DNA of 18,290 bases from Bacteriovoracaceae bacterium UBA6144 (GCA_002435705.1 DIVA01000111.1:1-18290); one strand, 5' to 3'. Positions 1 through 7,019 are shown, counted from the first letter of the stretch. Notes: generated by a model from the letters alone, not told the origin. Numbers and translations are program-made.

Positions 1-78
1 TGGAGGTGACGGGCGGATTTGAACCGCCGGCTTTACGGTTTTGCAAACCGTTCCCTTGGGCCACTCGGGCACGTCACC
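1..78 (-). tRNA. tRNA-Cys (anticodon GCA), CCA encoded
   Basis: Read on the minus strand, the segment folds as a full cloverleaf. The 7-bp acceptor stem pairs GGTGACG with CGTCACC. The anticodon stem ACGGT/ACCGT encloses the loop TTGCAAA with anticodon GCA (complement at 42-44). The T arm is GGCGG-TTCAAAT-CCGCC. Position 73 is U, the expected discriminator for cysteine tRNA, and the encoded CCA lies at positions 1-3. It stands alone here and has its own promoter upstream; whatever follows its 3' end is outside the window. Confidence 0.97.
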
Positions 79-90
79 TCAAGAGCCTTG

Positions 91-119
91 ATTGTTAGTC
101 TGAGTGCCTTAAATGTCAA
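91..119 (-). promoter_or_regulatory. Sigma70-type promoter of tRNA-Cys
   Basis: On the minus strand a perfect -35 TTGACA (114-119) is followed by a 17-nt spacer and AACAAT (91-96, 4 of 6 matches to TATAAT). Transcription would begin near 84, about six bases before the mature 5' end of the tRNA, a typical tRNA gene arrangement. Start mapping was not possible here. Confidence 0.65.
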
Positions 120-246
120 CAACTTGTGCGCCGCAACTCTGCTCTTCTCCCTGACTATTTATAGATCTTGGGCTGTTATCTTTACACGTTTTGCGCTCCC
201 AAAGGTGATTCGGACTAAGCTTTTAGAAATATCTTAGGAGTCCGTC

Positions 247-801
247 ATGAAAAAGTTTTTCGCACTTTTATTACTAGTGACATCACTAATGAGCGCACAG
301 GCACGGGCCTCGAGCTTCGAGTGCGCTCCCGTCTATCGCGGGCAACAAGAAGAGGTACTTAAAAAGCATAATAAACTTCTGCGCTACACTTTTCCAACCG
401 GACTGGTCTTAGGACCTACGGCTCTAGTGAGCTTTCTGCTTGGAAACCTACCCTTTCTCGTTGCAAGTATGAGCACAATGGGAGCTGTAACCATTTATGG
501 TATGAACCTAGAACTTAAACTCGATTCTAATGCGTTGATCTTGGGGAGTATGCTGGAGGCTGAGCTAGGGCGAGAAGCTGTAGAAAGAGAACTTCTCGAT
601 CAATTGAACCCTCAGGCAAGTGGCATCCAACATTCTCCGCTAGAAATTCTGACTGTTTACTTAAATAAAAAATCTCAAAAACGACTTAGTTACGAAGACG
701 TGAAAGATCTCTTACTCGATCACGCTCACTCGGATGCTCTATGCCCTAAGGCCAAAACTCTCTCACGCTCGAAGCTCAGAAAAGTTCTCCTCGCTCGATA
801 A
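247..801 (+). CDS. Small exported protein of unknown function
   Basis: A 184-residue protein that I do not recognise. Residues 1-20 form a classical signal peptide: a KK start, a Leu-rich core, and a plausible cleavage site near SAQARA. The mature part has a hydrophobic stretch at about 50-88 (Gly/Pro/Leu-rich, perhaps one or two membrane-associated segments). A charged C-terminal half follows and ends in a basic tail (RSKLRKVLLAR). The only mature cysteines, C26 and C166, could form a disulfide after export. The start is supported by TAGGAG at 235-240, six bases before the ATG. It is monocistronic and ends at a hairpin terminator shared with the convergent HU gene. No clear promoter was found between the tRNA and this gene. 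Confidence 0.85.
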   Translation: MKKFFALLLLVTSLMSAQARASSFECAPVYRGQQEEVLKKHNKLLRYTFPTGLVLGPTALVSFLLGNLPFLVASMSTMGAVTIYGMNLELKLDSNALILGSMLEAELGREAVERELLDQLNPQASGIQHSPLEILTVYLNKKSQKRLSYEDVKDLLLDHAHSDALCPKAKTLSRSKLRKVLLAR

Positions 802-807
802 AAATAA

Positions 808-832
808 AAAAGGGACCCACTAGGTCCCTTTT
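808..832. terminator. Bidirectional intrinsic terminator
   Basis: AAAAGGGACC (808-817) and GGTCCCTTTT (823-832) form a perfect 10-bp stem with the 5-base loop CACTA. On the minus strand the hairpin is followed by a long T-rich run (complement of 797-811), so it should stop HU transcription well. On the plus strand the tail is only four T. It lies between the two convergent genes. Confidence 0.9.
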
Positions 833-854
833 CATTGAAGTCTGTGATTGAGCC

Positions 855-1160
855 TTAGGCTTCGCGAATAACGTATTTGTCTTTGCCTTCGTCCACCATC
901 TCTTTAAGTTCTTTACCCACTTTAAAGAAGGGAACTTTCTTCGGCGACACTTTCACCACTTTGCCTGTCTTAGGATTGCGTCCCTCGTAAGCTTTATAGT
1001 TTCGGTTAGCAAAAGATCCAAAGCCACGAATCTCAATACGTTCATCGTCATAGAGCGCTTGAATCATACTGTCGAAACAGATGTTCACAATCTTCTCAGC
1101 TTGGTGATGAGGAAGATTGGCTTGTTTTTCGATCATGGCGATTAAATCGGCCTTAGTCAT
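855..1160 (-). CDS. HU/IHF-family nucleoid DNA-binding protein
   Basis: A 101-residue histone-like protein that binds and bends DNA as a dimer. The N-terminal helical dimerisation part (MTKADLIAMIEKQANL, residues 1-16) matches the family. So does GFGSF (46-50), the beta-arm tip RNPKTG (61-66) with the DNA-intercalating Pro63, and the C-terminal segment around PFFKVGKELKEMV (77-89). The length is slightly above the usual 90-95 because of a charged tail, EGKDKYVIREA. The sequence leans towards IHF subunits (IEIRGFGSF), but a single gene cannot be assigned to HU, IHF-alpha or IHF-beta by eye. An AGGAGA ribosome-binding site (complement at 1166-1171) lies 5 bases before the ATG. It is transcribed alone from a promoter at 1199-1227 and ends at the terminator at 808-832. 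Confidence 0.96.
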   Translation of the reverse strand: MTKADLIAMIEKQANLPHHQAEKIVNICFDSMIQALYDDERIEIRGFGSFANRNYKAYEGRNPKTGKVVKVSPKKVPFFKVGKELKEMVDEGKDKYVIREA

Positions 1161-1198
1161 GGATCTCTCCTGAAGTGAAATATTGAAGGCTTATGTCT

Positions 1199-1227
1199 AT
1201 TCTATCGGATTTTTGGGAAATTTCTAA
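1199..1227 (-). promoter_or_regulatory. Probable promoter of the HU/IHF-like gene
   Basis: On the minus strand TTAGAA (1222-1227) and TAGAAT (1199-1204, 5 of 6 matches to TATAAT) are 17 bases apart. This predicts a start near 1192 and a leader of about 30 nt. The -35 element is weak (3 of 6). Confidence 0.5.
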
Positions 1228-1324
1228 AGCCTGTTTTTTGTGGCGCTAAGTGCTTAAAATAAAAACTCTCCATCACTCTTAAGTATCTGTATTTACTATA
1301 CGAAGCCCTCTGCCCCCCTGCTTT

Positions 1325-1353
1325 TTGGCACTTCGAGTTAAAATGAGGTTAAT
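1325..1353 (+). promoter_or_regulatory. Possible promoter of the Cys-containing lipoprotein gene
   Basis: TTGGCA (1325-1330, 5 of 6 matches to TTGACA), a 17-base spacer, then GTTAAT (1348-1353, 4 of 6). This predicts a start near 1361 and a short leader before the TTG codon at 1397. It is the best match in the 236-bp divergent region, but it is not strong. Confidence 0.4.
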
Positions 1354-1383
1354 AAAGCGGCAATAAATTCCGATTGGGTTCAT

Positions 1384-1389
1384 GAGGAG
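1384..1389 (+). promoter_or_regulatory. Ribosome-binding site that argues for a TTG start at 1397
   Basis: GAGGAG at 1384-1389 is a near-perfect Shine-Dalgarno sequence. It overlaps the first possible ATG (1382), so it cannot serve that codon, but it lies 7 bases before the in-frame TTG at 1397. No Shine-Dalgarno sequence precedes the ATG at 1382. Confidence 0.65.
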
Positions 1390-1396
1390 CTTTGAT

Positions 1397-2950
1397 TTGA
1401 AGACAGTCAACCTAGGTTTTATCGTGATGATGCTGGCATTGATGCTGGCTTCCGCCTGCCAAGAGCAGGGGCCGCGCTTGCGTCCGCTCATCACCCCCTC
1501 TAAGGTTGTTGATCCTGAGCCCGAACCTGAACCAGAAGAGATCACTCGCCCGAACGGTGCCGTCTTTATTAAGAACGATTTCTGCGCCTGTAACAATGGT
1601 AAGCCGGCTATCTTCTCTGGTTCGACCTGTACGAATTTTTGCGCCAACAAACAGACCAGCGGTAATGACATTCTCTATTTGAACTTCACCGTGAACGATC
1701 TCATCATCTCGCAAGGCTTCCAGTCCACCGCCGGCTGGTGTAGTATCCAGATCAACGAATCAGATAACGTGCGCTGTGTGCTCTCGGTCCGCTCAGAGAG
1801 TGGCAACGAGCCCTCGATCGATGTGGTGCTTAACAGTGCCAACTCTTTCACAGCGAACATTTCTTCTCTAGCTAAAGATAAAAACTTCATTCTTACTCTG
1901 ACTGAATTAAGCTCCAATGCGAAGTCGAGCTCGATTCAAATTAGAAAGATTTCAAACGGCGAGGGCAACACGCCCATCGGTCCGGTCATCGTGCAGCCCG
2001 TATCACAGTACACCTGTATTAATCGCAGACCTGTAGAAGATACAGCAAACGGTGATATCTTTTTTGAAAATGCTGTGCGCCTGCACTTCTACTTTATTGA
2101 GAAATTCCGTCCGCAGCCGGTTCCGGCCGGTGTCAACGATGTGATCTGTCACGACATCGTTCAAAACGGCAGAATTGATAACTCTCTCTTCCCTCGTCTG
2201 GAAGAAACTCCTGGGGTTTACGCTCTTTGGAGTACTGATGACATTAGATTTTTTGATATTGATAAATCAGGTCTGCGTGACATCAACGAGATCATCGCTC
2301 GTAAAGCCGTTGACCTCGGTGCGCCTTTTGCGTCGACTCCGAATCTCTTCTTCCCGCTCACCATGAGCTCAGGCCCCACTATTAATACCGTGGGAAATAC
2401 CGCGGCTTCAGGAGCCCCTTTGGGCTTCTACATGAGTTATTTTAATGATGCTGAAGCTGGGAACGTGGCTTACTGTCCTAAGCAGTTCCACTACAACTCG
2501 AATCAAGTGGCGCTGCGAGCGATCGGAGAGGTGGTCCAGTCAGAAACGGAAGGGATATATCTCGCGAAACGTGAAACACTCACCTTTTTTAACACTGAGT
2601 CTCAATCGATTGAATGTTTACCGATGGATGTGATTGTGGTGCGCGAATCGGATATCAAACGCTCTTGGTTTTATATTCATCCGACCACTCGCCAACCGAC
2701 TCAACCGGTGACAACATCGCAGATCAGAAATAACCAAATTAAGTTCTACTACCCCTTTGACTTCAACACGCCCTACGTGAAGAAGAGCCATCAGATGGAG
2801 TATACTCTTGTGACACCTGATCAGGTGGGCCAAGGAACATGTTCACAAGATAATGGTGGTATTCCTAATCCTGGCAGCGATGGCATCCCAACTGTATTCA
2901 CTCCGCATGATCGTCGCTTCGGCTGTATTCCTGTGTCGGGTAGCAACTAG
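1397..2950 (+). CDS. Cys-rich lipoprotein with an acidic-proline spacer and an EF-hand-like loop
   Basis: A 517-residue protein (TTG start; 522 residues if the ATG at 1382 is used). I do not recognise it beyond its class. The start (M)KTVNLGFIVMML leads to a lipobox LASAC with the lipidated Cys at residue 21, so it should be anchored in the outer membrane. A spacer rich in Pro and Glu (PEPEPEPEE) follows. Next comes a four-Cys patch (C-x-C, C-x3-C) near residues 63-82. The rest is a long, probably beta-rich body with eight more cysteines, mostly well separated. A 12-residue loop DIDKSGLRDINE, encoded at 2255-2290, matches the calcium-binding positions of an EF-hand (D1, D3, S5, G6, D9, E12), with an Arg at the usual hydrophobic position 8. 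The stop codon overlaps that of the convergent gene by four bases. The likely role is surface or periplasmic; the ligand is unknown. Confidence 0.85.
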   Translation: MKTVNLGFIVMMLALMLASACQEQGPRLRPLITPSKVVDPEPEPEPEEITRPNGAVFIKNDFCACNNGKPAIFSGSTCTNFCANKQTSGNDILYLNFTVNDLIISQGFQSTAGWCSIQINESDNVRCVLSVRSESGNEPSIDVVLNSANSFTANISSLAKDKNFILTLTELSSNAKSSSIQIRKISNGEGNTPIGPVIVQPVSQYTCINRRPVEDTANGDIFFENAVRLHFYFIEKFRPQPVPAGVNDVICHDIVQNGRIDNSLFPRLEETPGVYALWSTDDIRFFDIDKSGLRDINEIIARKAVDLGAPFASTPNLFFPLTMSSGPTINTVGNTAASGAPLGFYMSYFNDAEAGNVAYCPKQFHYNSNQVALRAIGEVVQSETEGIYLAKRETLTFFNTESQSIECLPMDVIVVRESDIKRSWFYIHPTTRQPTQPVTTSQIRNNQIKFYYPFDFNTPYVKKSHQMEYTLVTPDQVGQGTCSQDNGGIPNPGSDGIPTVFTPHDRRFGCIPVSGSN

Positions 2951-3702
2951 ATCGATTGCTTAATGACTTCAATCAGCGGATCAAGCTCATCTAAGAATGT
3001 GAAATAAAGAAATCCAAAAGAGAGTGAGAGGAAAATAAGACTCGAGAAGAGTTTGACTCCAATCACCTTTCCAATCGGTGGATCATCTTTCAAGAAACCA
3101 CGACGGATAAAATAAATCAACACCATCAAGACGATAGAGACGAACCCACAGGTACGAAGATCGTCCGGACGATCCAAAATTTTCACACTCTGACCAAGGG
3201 CCGTCGGATGATGCATGAAATTCACCAGAAAATTGAGAACAAAAGGAAACTGTTTCGTTAGTGTACCCAAAGGGCCGCCTTGGATTTGCTCTACCAGCAT
3301 CTCTCTCAACGCCTCTTTCGGCATCTGGCTCATGGGATTAATTTCGTAAGCCTTGATGAGTTTTTTTCGAAGCACCGGATCTTTGATGATGTCCATGGGA
3401 GACTTGCCTTCATTCAAGGCAGCCTGCAATTCAAAAAGCTCTTGGTTTTGGGCCAGAACATCTTCAGCCTCAGCTTCTTTATCTTCAGGCTTATCTTTGG
3501 CAACATTTAAAAGAGTATCCGCAGTCCCAAGTTTTTTATTCTGCTCCTCGAGCTCACGCTCAAGGGCTTCAAAATCATCATCATCACTTGCTGGTTTGGC
3601 ATCACTCTTCGCCCCTGCCGGTCTGGCTTCATAAACCTGAACACCTTGAGAAAAAGTATTCAGGCTTAAAAGACTTAACAGAACAAGCAGAACGATCTTC
3701 AT
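2947..3702 (-). CDS. Membrane protein of unknown function, last gene of the sec operon
   Basis: A 251-residue protein I cannot name. Residues 1-19 look like a signal peptide or signal anchor (MKIVLLVLLSLLSLNTFSQ). Then comes an Asp/Ala/Lys-rich linker (26-43), a highly charged helical region likely to form a coiled coil (44-100), and a helical segment. Two transmembrane helices follow at about 185-199 and 217-236, separated by a basic loop (IRRGFLKDD). By the positive-inside rule the long N-terminal part and the short C-terminus face the periplasm. The ATG overlaps the secF stop by one base (TAATG), which implies translational coupling. That position makes an export-related role plausible, for example as a partner of SecDF, but this is context only. 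The gene ends at a CTAG shared with the convergent lipoprotein gene; no terminator is visible. Confidence 0.85.
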   Translation of the reverse strand: MKIVLLVLLSLLSLNTFSQGVQVYEARPAGAKSDAKPASDDDDFEALERELEEQNKKLGTADTLLNVAKDKPEDKEAEAEDVLAQNQELFELQAALNEGKSPMDIIKDPVLRKKLIKAYEINPMSQMPKEALREMLVEQIQGGPLGTLTKQFPFVLNFLVNFMHHPTALGQSVKILDRPDDLRTCGFVSIVLMVLIYFIRRGFLKDDPPIGKVIGVKLFSSLIFLSLSFGFLYFTFLDELDPLIEVIKQSI

Positions 3703-4616
3703 TAGGCTTTAGCCTTCACCGCAGCTGCATCAGCGCGAGAGAACTTATCCAAGAAAATGGTGATGGGGCTGGCGATGAAGATCGTCGAGTAGGTTCCAGA
3801 AATGGCACCAATACAGAGAGCAAAGAAGAAATCTTGAATTGCTCCGCCGCCGAAAATAAACATCACGAATGTTACAATAAAAGTCGTCGCTGTGGTGAGA
3901 ATCGTGCGTGACATGGTTTCATTCAAAGCGCGATTGATCACAGACTTAATGGGTTCGTGAGTGTTCTCCGCTTCAAGTTCACGCACACGATCAAAGATAA
4001 CCACAGTGTCGTTGACTGAATAACCAATCACCGCGAGAAGGGCCGCCACGATCTGGAGAGAAAATTCTTTTTGGGTCAGGATAAAAATACCCACGACAAA
4101 GGTCACATCGTGAAGAAGTGCGATGATCGCGCCGGGAGCAAACTTATAATCAAAGCGCAGTCCCACGTAGATCATGATCGCCAGCATCGCCCAGATCATG
4201 GCCTGAAAGCCTGAAGTTCTCAGCTGTGCCCCAGCTTTGGGACCGACGATATCATTTTTCAAAATTTCCAGATTCGCCGCTCCAAACTTCTCAGAGAGCA
4301 CGCGCTCCACATCAGCAGAGGCTTTGTTCAAGTCATCTTTTTCACTCTGAACCTTAAGCAGAATCTCTTTCCCCTCCTCTCCAATTTTCTGGATTGAGGA
4401 CAAAGGAACGCCAGCACCGGTCAGTGCCGAGCGGATCACTTCATTGTCAGTGGCTTCGGTGAATCTGACTTGAATCTCAGCTCCTCCGCGAAAGTCCACT
4501 CCGTAGTTCAAGCCTTTCTGAAAAAACATCACCGCAAACACAACCACCATGATGATTGAAGCTGGTACACAGAATTTAAAAGCTGAAACGTAATCAATTT
4601 TAATTTTAGTACTCAT
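3702..4616 (-). CDS. secF: Protein translocase subunit SecF
   Basis: A 304-residue inner-membrane subunit that, with SecD, uses the proton gradient to pull preproteins out of SecYEG on the periplasmic side. The first transmembrane helix (about 15-33) leads to the signature NYGVDFRGGAEIQV (37-50). A periplasmic domain spans about 50-130, followed by five helices. VIGYSVNDTVVIFDRVRE (197-213) carries the conserved Asp203 that corresponds to the proton-relay Asp of this RND-type family. Length is normal for a stand-alone SecF. AAGGA lies 5 bases before the ATG and overlaps the secD stop codon, with only 8 bases between the genes, so secD and secF should be made together. The stop overlaps the start of the next gene. 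Confidence 0.98.
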   Translation of the reverse strand: MSTKIKIDYVSAFKFCVPASIIMVVVFAVMFFQKGLNYGVDFRGGAEIQVRFTEATDNEVIRSALTGAGVPLSSIQKIGEEGKEILLKVQSEKDDLNKASADVERVLSEKFGAANLEILKNDIVGPKAGAQLRTSGFQAMIWAMLAIMIYVGLRFDYKFAPGAIIALLHDVTFVVGIFILTQKEFSLQIVAALLAVIGYSVNDTVVIFDRVRELEAENTHEPIKSVINRALNETMSRTILTTATTFIVTFVMFIFGGGAIQDFFFALCIGAISGTYSTIFIASPITIFLDKFSRADAAAVKAKA

Positions 4617-4624
4617 ATATATCC

Positions 4625-6319
4625 TTAAATACTGATCGACTGACGGTTGTTACGCACGTACCAGTCGAACATAATTTTTGTCACAAAGTATGAAGTATAG
4701 ACGGTGGAAGCGATACCGATCAAAAGTGTTACGGCGAATCCACGCACCGGGCCCGTTCCGAAGTTCAACAAACACAGTCCCGCAAGAGCTGTGGTTAAGT
4801 TCGCATCCACGATCGTCCAGAATGCTTTGTTAAAACCAAGAGCGACGGCTTCTTTCGCTACCACACCTTTTCTTAACTCTTCTTTAATACGCTCATAGAT
4901 GATGATGTTACCATCGATGGCCATCCCGACTGTGAGAGCGATACCAGCGATCCCCGGAAGGGTTAATGTCGCTTCTAGACCCACAAGGCAGGCGAGACCG
5001 AAGAGTACGTTCACAAAGATTGTGATCATACCGATAACACCTGAGGCTTTGTAGTAGAACATAATAAAGGTGAACACCAGGGCTGCACCAATCAATGCTG
5101 AAATTTCTGCTTTCTTGATCGCATCCGCTCCAAGACTTGGACCCACTACACGTTGCTCCTGGAATTCAAGTTCCACAGGCAGAGCACCCGCACGCAGAAC
5201 CATCGCCAGGTCTCGAGCTTCCGTGAGCTGTTGGTTGTAGTCACCAAATCCTAAAGTAATTTGAGCCGACCCACCGGCGATGCGGTCTTGAATAACCGGC
5301 GCAGAGTAAACGTTCCCATCGAGCACGATGGCCATACGACGACCAACGTTTTTACCTGTGATGTCTTCAAAAATTCGAGCGCCCTCAGCTTTAAAATCAA
5401 TTCCGACATAAGGGCGATTCTGTTGCTGATCAATACGAACAGTTGCTTCCTGAAGAGCGTCTCCACCTAAAGGAGAGATTTCTTCAAGAAGGTAAGGCAG
5501 CATCTGTGTGATCTCGTTAGTCACTTTGCTCGTTTGCTTAGAGAAGAACAAGAGATAGCCCTTGGGCAAATCAGCTTTCAAAAAAGTATTCAGTTTGTCT
5601 GTGAACTCTGAAAAGCGCTGACCTTTCTGGTAGGTGATCCCTGCGGCTTTAGCTTTTTCTACCCAGGTGTTGAGTTGAGCATCAGAGAGGTCGTCATTCA
5701 CAAAACGGAATTCAAGCTTGGCCGTCCGACCGATAAGATCTTTAGCGCGAGTGATGTCTTTCACCCCAGGAAGTTGTACGACGATGCGGTCTTCACCTTG
5801 TGAGTTAATCTCCGGCTCCGTCACCCCGAATTCATCGATACGGTTACGGATCACTTCAATCGATCTCTCAACAGCTGTGGCTTCCATCTCTCTCAAGAAA
5901 TCTCTTGAAAGCGCGTAGGTCACTTCATTGCCTTGATCATTCACCAAACGCATGGTGTAGCCAAAGTAATCAGAGAGCTTTTTCTTAATGGCCTCTACGT
6001 CGCCTTCGAGCACAAGCTCTTGCTTGGGATCACGAGGATCAGCCAGATCAAGATCTCCCAGAGAGATAGAAAAACTTTCTTGCTTCAGGTAAGCCTGCAC
6101 CTTACGAGTCGCGGCCACCACTTCATCACGATAAACCTTGTTGAAATCAATCCCGAGCACCATATATAGGCCGCCCTGAAGATCGAGTCCAAGATTTACT
6201 TTCTTAGCGATGATCCACTTCTTCGGATCAACTCCAGTAAAAGAAGGCACTAATGAAAGTGCTGCAAAAACTATTAGAAGCTTGAGAACGACAAAACGTA
6301 TCCACCAATTGCGGCTCAT
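4625..6319 (-). CDS. secD: Protein translocase subunit SecD
   Basis: A 564-residue inner-membrane partner of SecF. In order: an N-terminal helix (about 6-26); the signature LGLDLQGG (43-50); a periplasmic P1 region that includes EVIRNRIDEFGV and GRTAKLEFRF; then GGDALQEATVRID and LDGNVYSAPVI. A five-helix membrane domain begins near 405 and holds GMAIDGNIIIYERIKEE, with Asp469 as the expected proton-relay residue. The start is taken at the second ATG because GGGAGA (6324-6329) precedes it. The ATG at 6331, which would add MGDF, has no Shine-Dalgarno sequence. A 98-bp gap with a tandem repeat separates it from tatA, the only sizeable gap in the operon. No in-frame break was seen. Confidence 0.97.
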   Translation of the reverse strand: MSRNWWIRFVVLKLLIVFAALSLVPSFTGVDPKKWIIAKKVNLGLDLQGGLYMVLGIDFNKVYRDEVVAATRKVQAYLKQESFSISLGDLDLADPRDPKQELVLEGDVEAIKKKLSDYFGYTMRLVNDQGNEVTYALSRDFLREMEATAVERSIEVIRNRIDEFGVTEPEINSQGEDRIVVQLPGVKDITRAKDLIGRTAKLEFRFVNDDLSDAQLNTWVEKAKAAGITYQKGQRFSEFTDKLNTFLKADLPKGYLLFFSKQTSKVTNEITQMLPYLLEEISPLGGDALQEATVRIDQQQNRPYVGIDFKAEGARIFEDITGKNVGRRMAIVLDGNVYSAPVIQDRIAGGSAQITLGFGDYNQQLTEARDLAMVLRAGALPVELEFQEQRVVGPSLGADAIKKAEISALIGAALVFTFIMFYYKASGVIGMITIFVNVLFGLACLVGLEATLTLPGIAGIALTVGMAIDGNIIIYERIKEELRKGVVAKEAVALGFNKAFWTIVDANLTTALAGLCLLNFGTGPVRGFAVTLLIGIASTVYTSYFVTKIMFDWYVRNNRQSISI

Positions 6320-6323
6320 GAAA

Positions 6324-6329
6324 TCTCCC
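6324..6329 (-). promoter_or_regulatory. Ribosome-binding site that sets the secD start
   Basis: On the minus strand GGGAGA lies four bases before the ATG at 6319. It sits between the two candidate starts, so it can only serve the downstream one. The spacing is short but workable. Confidence 0.55.
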
Positions 6330-6392
6330 ATGATAAACCAATAACCTAAAAAGGATAAATCATGGGGATGCTCTAAGCTAGGGAAAAGTCGA

Positions 6393-6414
6393 TTTTACTT
6401 GGGTTTTTACTTGG
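6393..6414. repeat. Tandem 10-bp repeat upstream of secD
   Basis: TTTTACTTGG occurs at 6393-6402 and again at 6405-6414, a perfect 10-bp direct repeat with a 12-bp period. On the coding (minus) strand the unit is CCAAGTAAAA. It lies in the tatA-secD gap, starting three bases after the tatA stop codon. It could be an operator or a fortuitous duplication; no hairpin terminator or convincing promoter accompanies it. Confidence 0.6.
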
Positions 6415-6417
6415 AGC

Positions 6418-6687
6418 CTAACTAGGTTTTGAGATCTCATCGGGAGGAAGAACTTCTGCATCTTCCACCTTTTTTACATTCTGAGTTGTGTCATCGCTCG
6501 TTTGAGCTGCGTCAACGATCTCACGCTTAACCTGATCAGCTTGCTCGGCAAACCCCTTGGTGGCGTTTTGAAATTCTCTCAAACCTTTACCTAAACCTTT
6601 AGCGAGTTCAGGTAGTTTCTTGGGGCCGATGAAAATCAGCGCAATAATCAAAATGACTAATAGCTCACCGAACCCCAAGCCGAACAT
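6418..6687 (-). CDS. tatA: Twin-arginine translocase TatA/TatE-family subunit
   Basis: An 89-residue membrane protein of the Tat system, which exports folded proteins bearing twin-arginine signals. A short N-terminus and one helix (about 5-20, LLVILIIALIFIG) are followed by the hinge and amphipathic helix GPKKLPELAKGLGKGLREF (21-39). An acidic, disordered tail completes the usual layout. Glu8 at the start of the helix and the GP hinge are also found in TatB proteins, so a TatB-like or dual role cannot be excluded; the length fits TatA better. Its ATG overlaps the yajC stop by one base (TAATG). No tatC is in the window, so the receptor subunit must be encoded elsewhere. Confidence 0.92.
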   Translation of the reverse strand: MFGLGFGELLVILIIALIFIGPKKLPELAKGLGKGLREFQNATKGFAEQADQVKREIVDAAQTSDDTTQNVKKVEDAEVLPPDEISKPS

Positions 6688-7016
6688 TACTTCGTCTCCA
6701 ACAGTGACTTCGCTGATCCACCAATGTGAGTCTTCAACACTTTCATCTTCGTTCCACCTTCAAGCTCGAGAGTCACCACTTTTTCAGTGATGCCAGAGAT
6801 CTTTCCGAGGATTCCAGACTTAGTGAAAACTTCTGCGCCATGCTGAAGTTTTGAGAGGAAATCTTGCTCTTCCTGCATTTTTTTCTTCTGAGGACGGATC
6901 ATGAAAAAATACATGACAACGAACACCAACACGAAAGGAATCATCGACATGAGAGGATTTTGTTGAGCACCAGCAGCAGCTTGTGCATAGGCATTAGAGA
7001 TCAAAAGAAACATCAT
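6687..7016 (-). CDS. yajC: Sec translocon accessory protein YajC
   Basis: A 109-residue single-pass inner-membrane protein that associates with SecDF. The helix at about 25-40 is followed by the hallmark MIRPQKKKMQEEQDFLSKL (39-57). Then comes a small beta-rich domain with GGTKMKVLKTHIGG (87-100). The N-terminal 20 residues (MMFLLISNAYAQAAAGAQQN) precede the usual YajC helix and resemble a cleavable signal peptide. GGGAG, part of which overlaps the tgt stop codon, lies 6 bases before the first ATG; only three bases separate the two genes. Adjacency to tgt and secDF is the widely conserved order for this gene. Confidence 0.97.
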   Translation of the reverse strand: MMFLLISNAYAQAAAGAQQNPLMSMIPFVLVFVVMYFFMIRPQKKKMQEEQDFLSKLQHGAEVFTKSGILGKISGITEKVVTLELEGGTKMKVLKTHIGGSAKSLLETK

Positions 7017-7019
7017 AAA

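Noticed and set aside
1..246. tRNA-Cys as an integration site for a mobile element
   Set aside because: No integrase, repeated tRNA 3' end or atypical gene is present on the visible side; the other side is outside the window.
1279..1917. Minus-strand ORFs opposite the start of the Cys-containing lipoprotein gene
   Set aside because: They are shadows of the lipoprotein frame. The Gly-Ser repeat in one of them is just the complement of the Pro-Glu codon repeat.
2947..2990. Weak stem GATTG/CAATC near the lipoprotein and membrane-protein junction as a terminator
   Set aside because: Only five base pairs with a long loop and no T-run on either strand.
3280..3911. Plus-strand ORFs opposite secF and the downstream membrane-protein gene
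   Set aside because: They lie wholly antisense to well-supported coding sequence, have low-complexity Ser- or Arg-rich translations, and lack ribosome-binding sites.
6320..6417. Possible secretion-monitoring arrest peptide before secD
   Set aside because: Some bacteria control secDF with an upstream stalling peptide, but this gap is only 98 bp. The only small ORF (ATG to TAG, five codons) has no ribosome-binding site and no arrest-like sequence.
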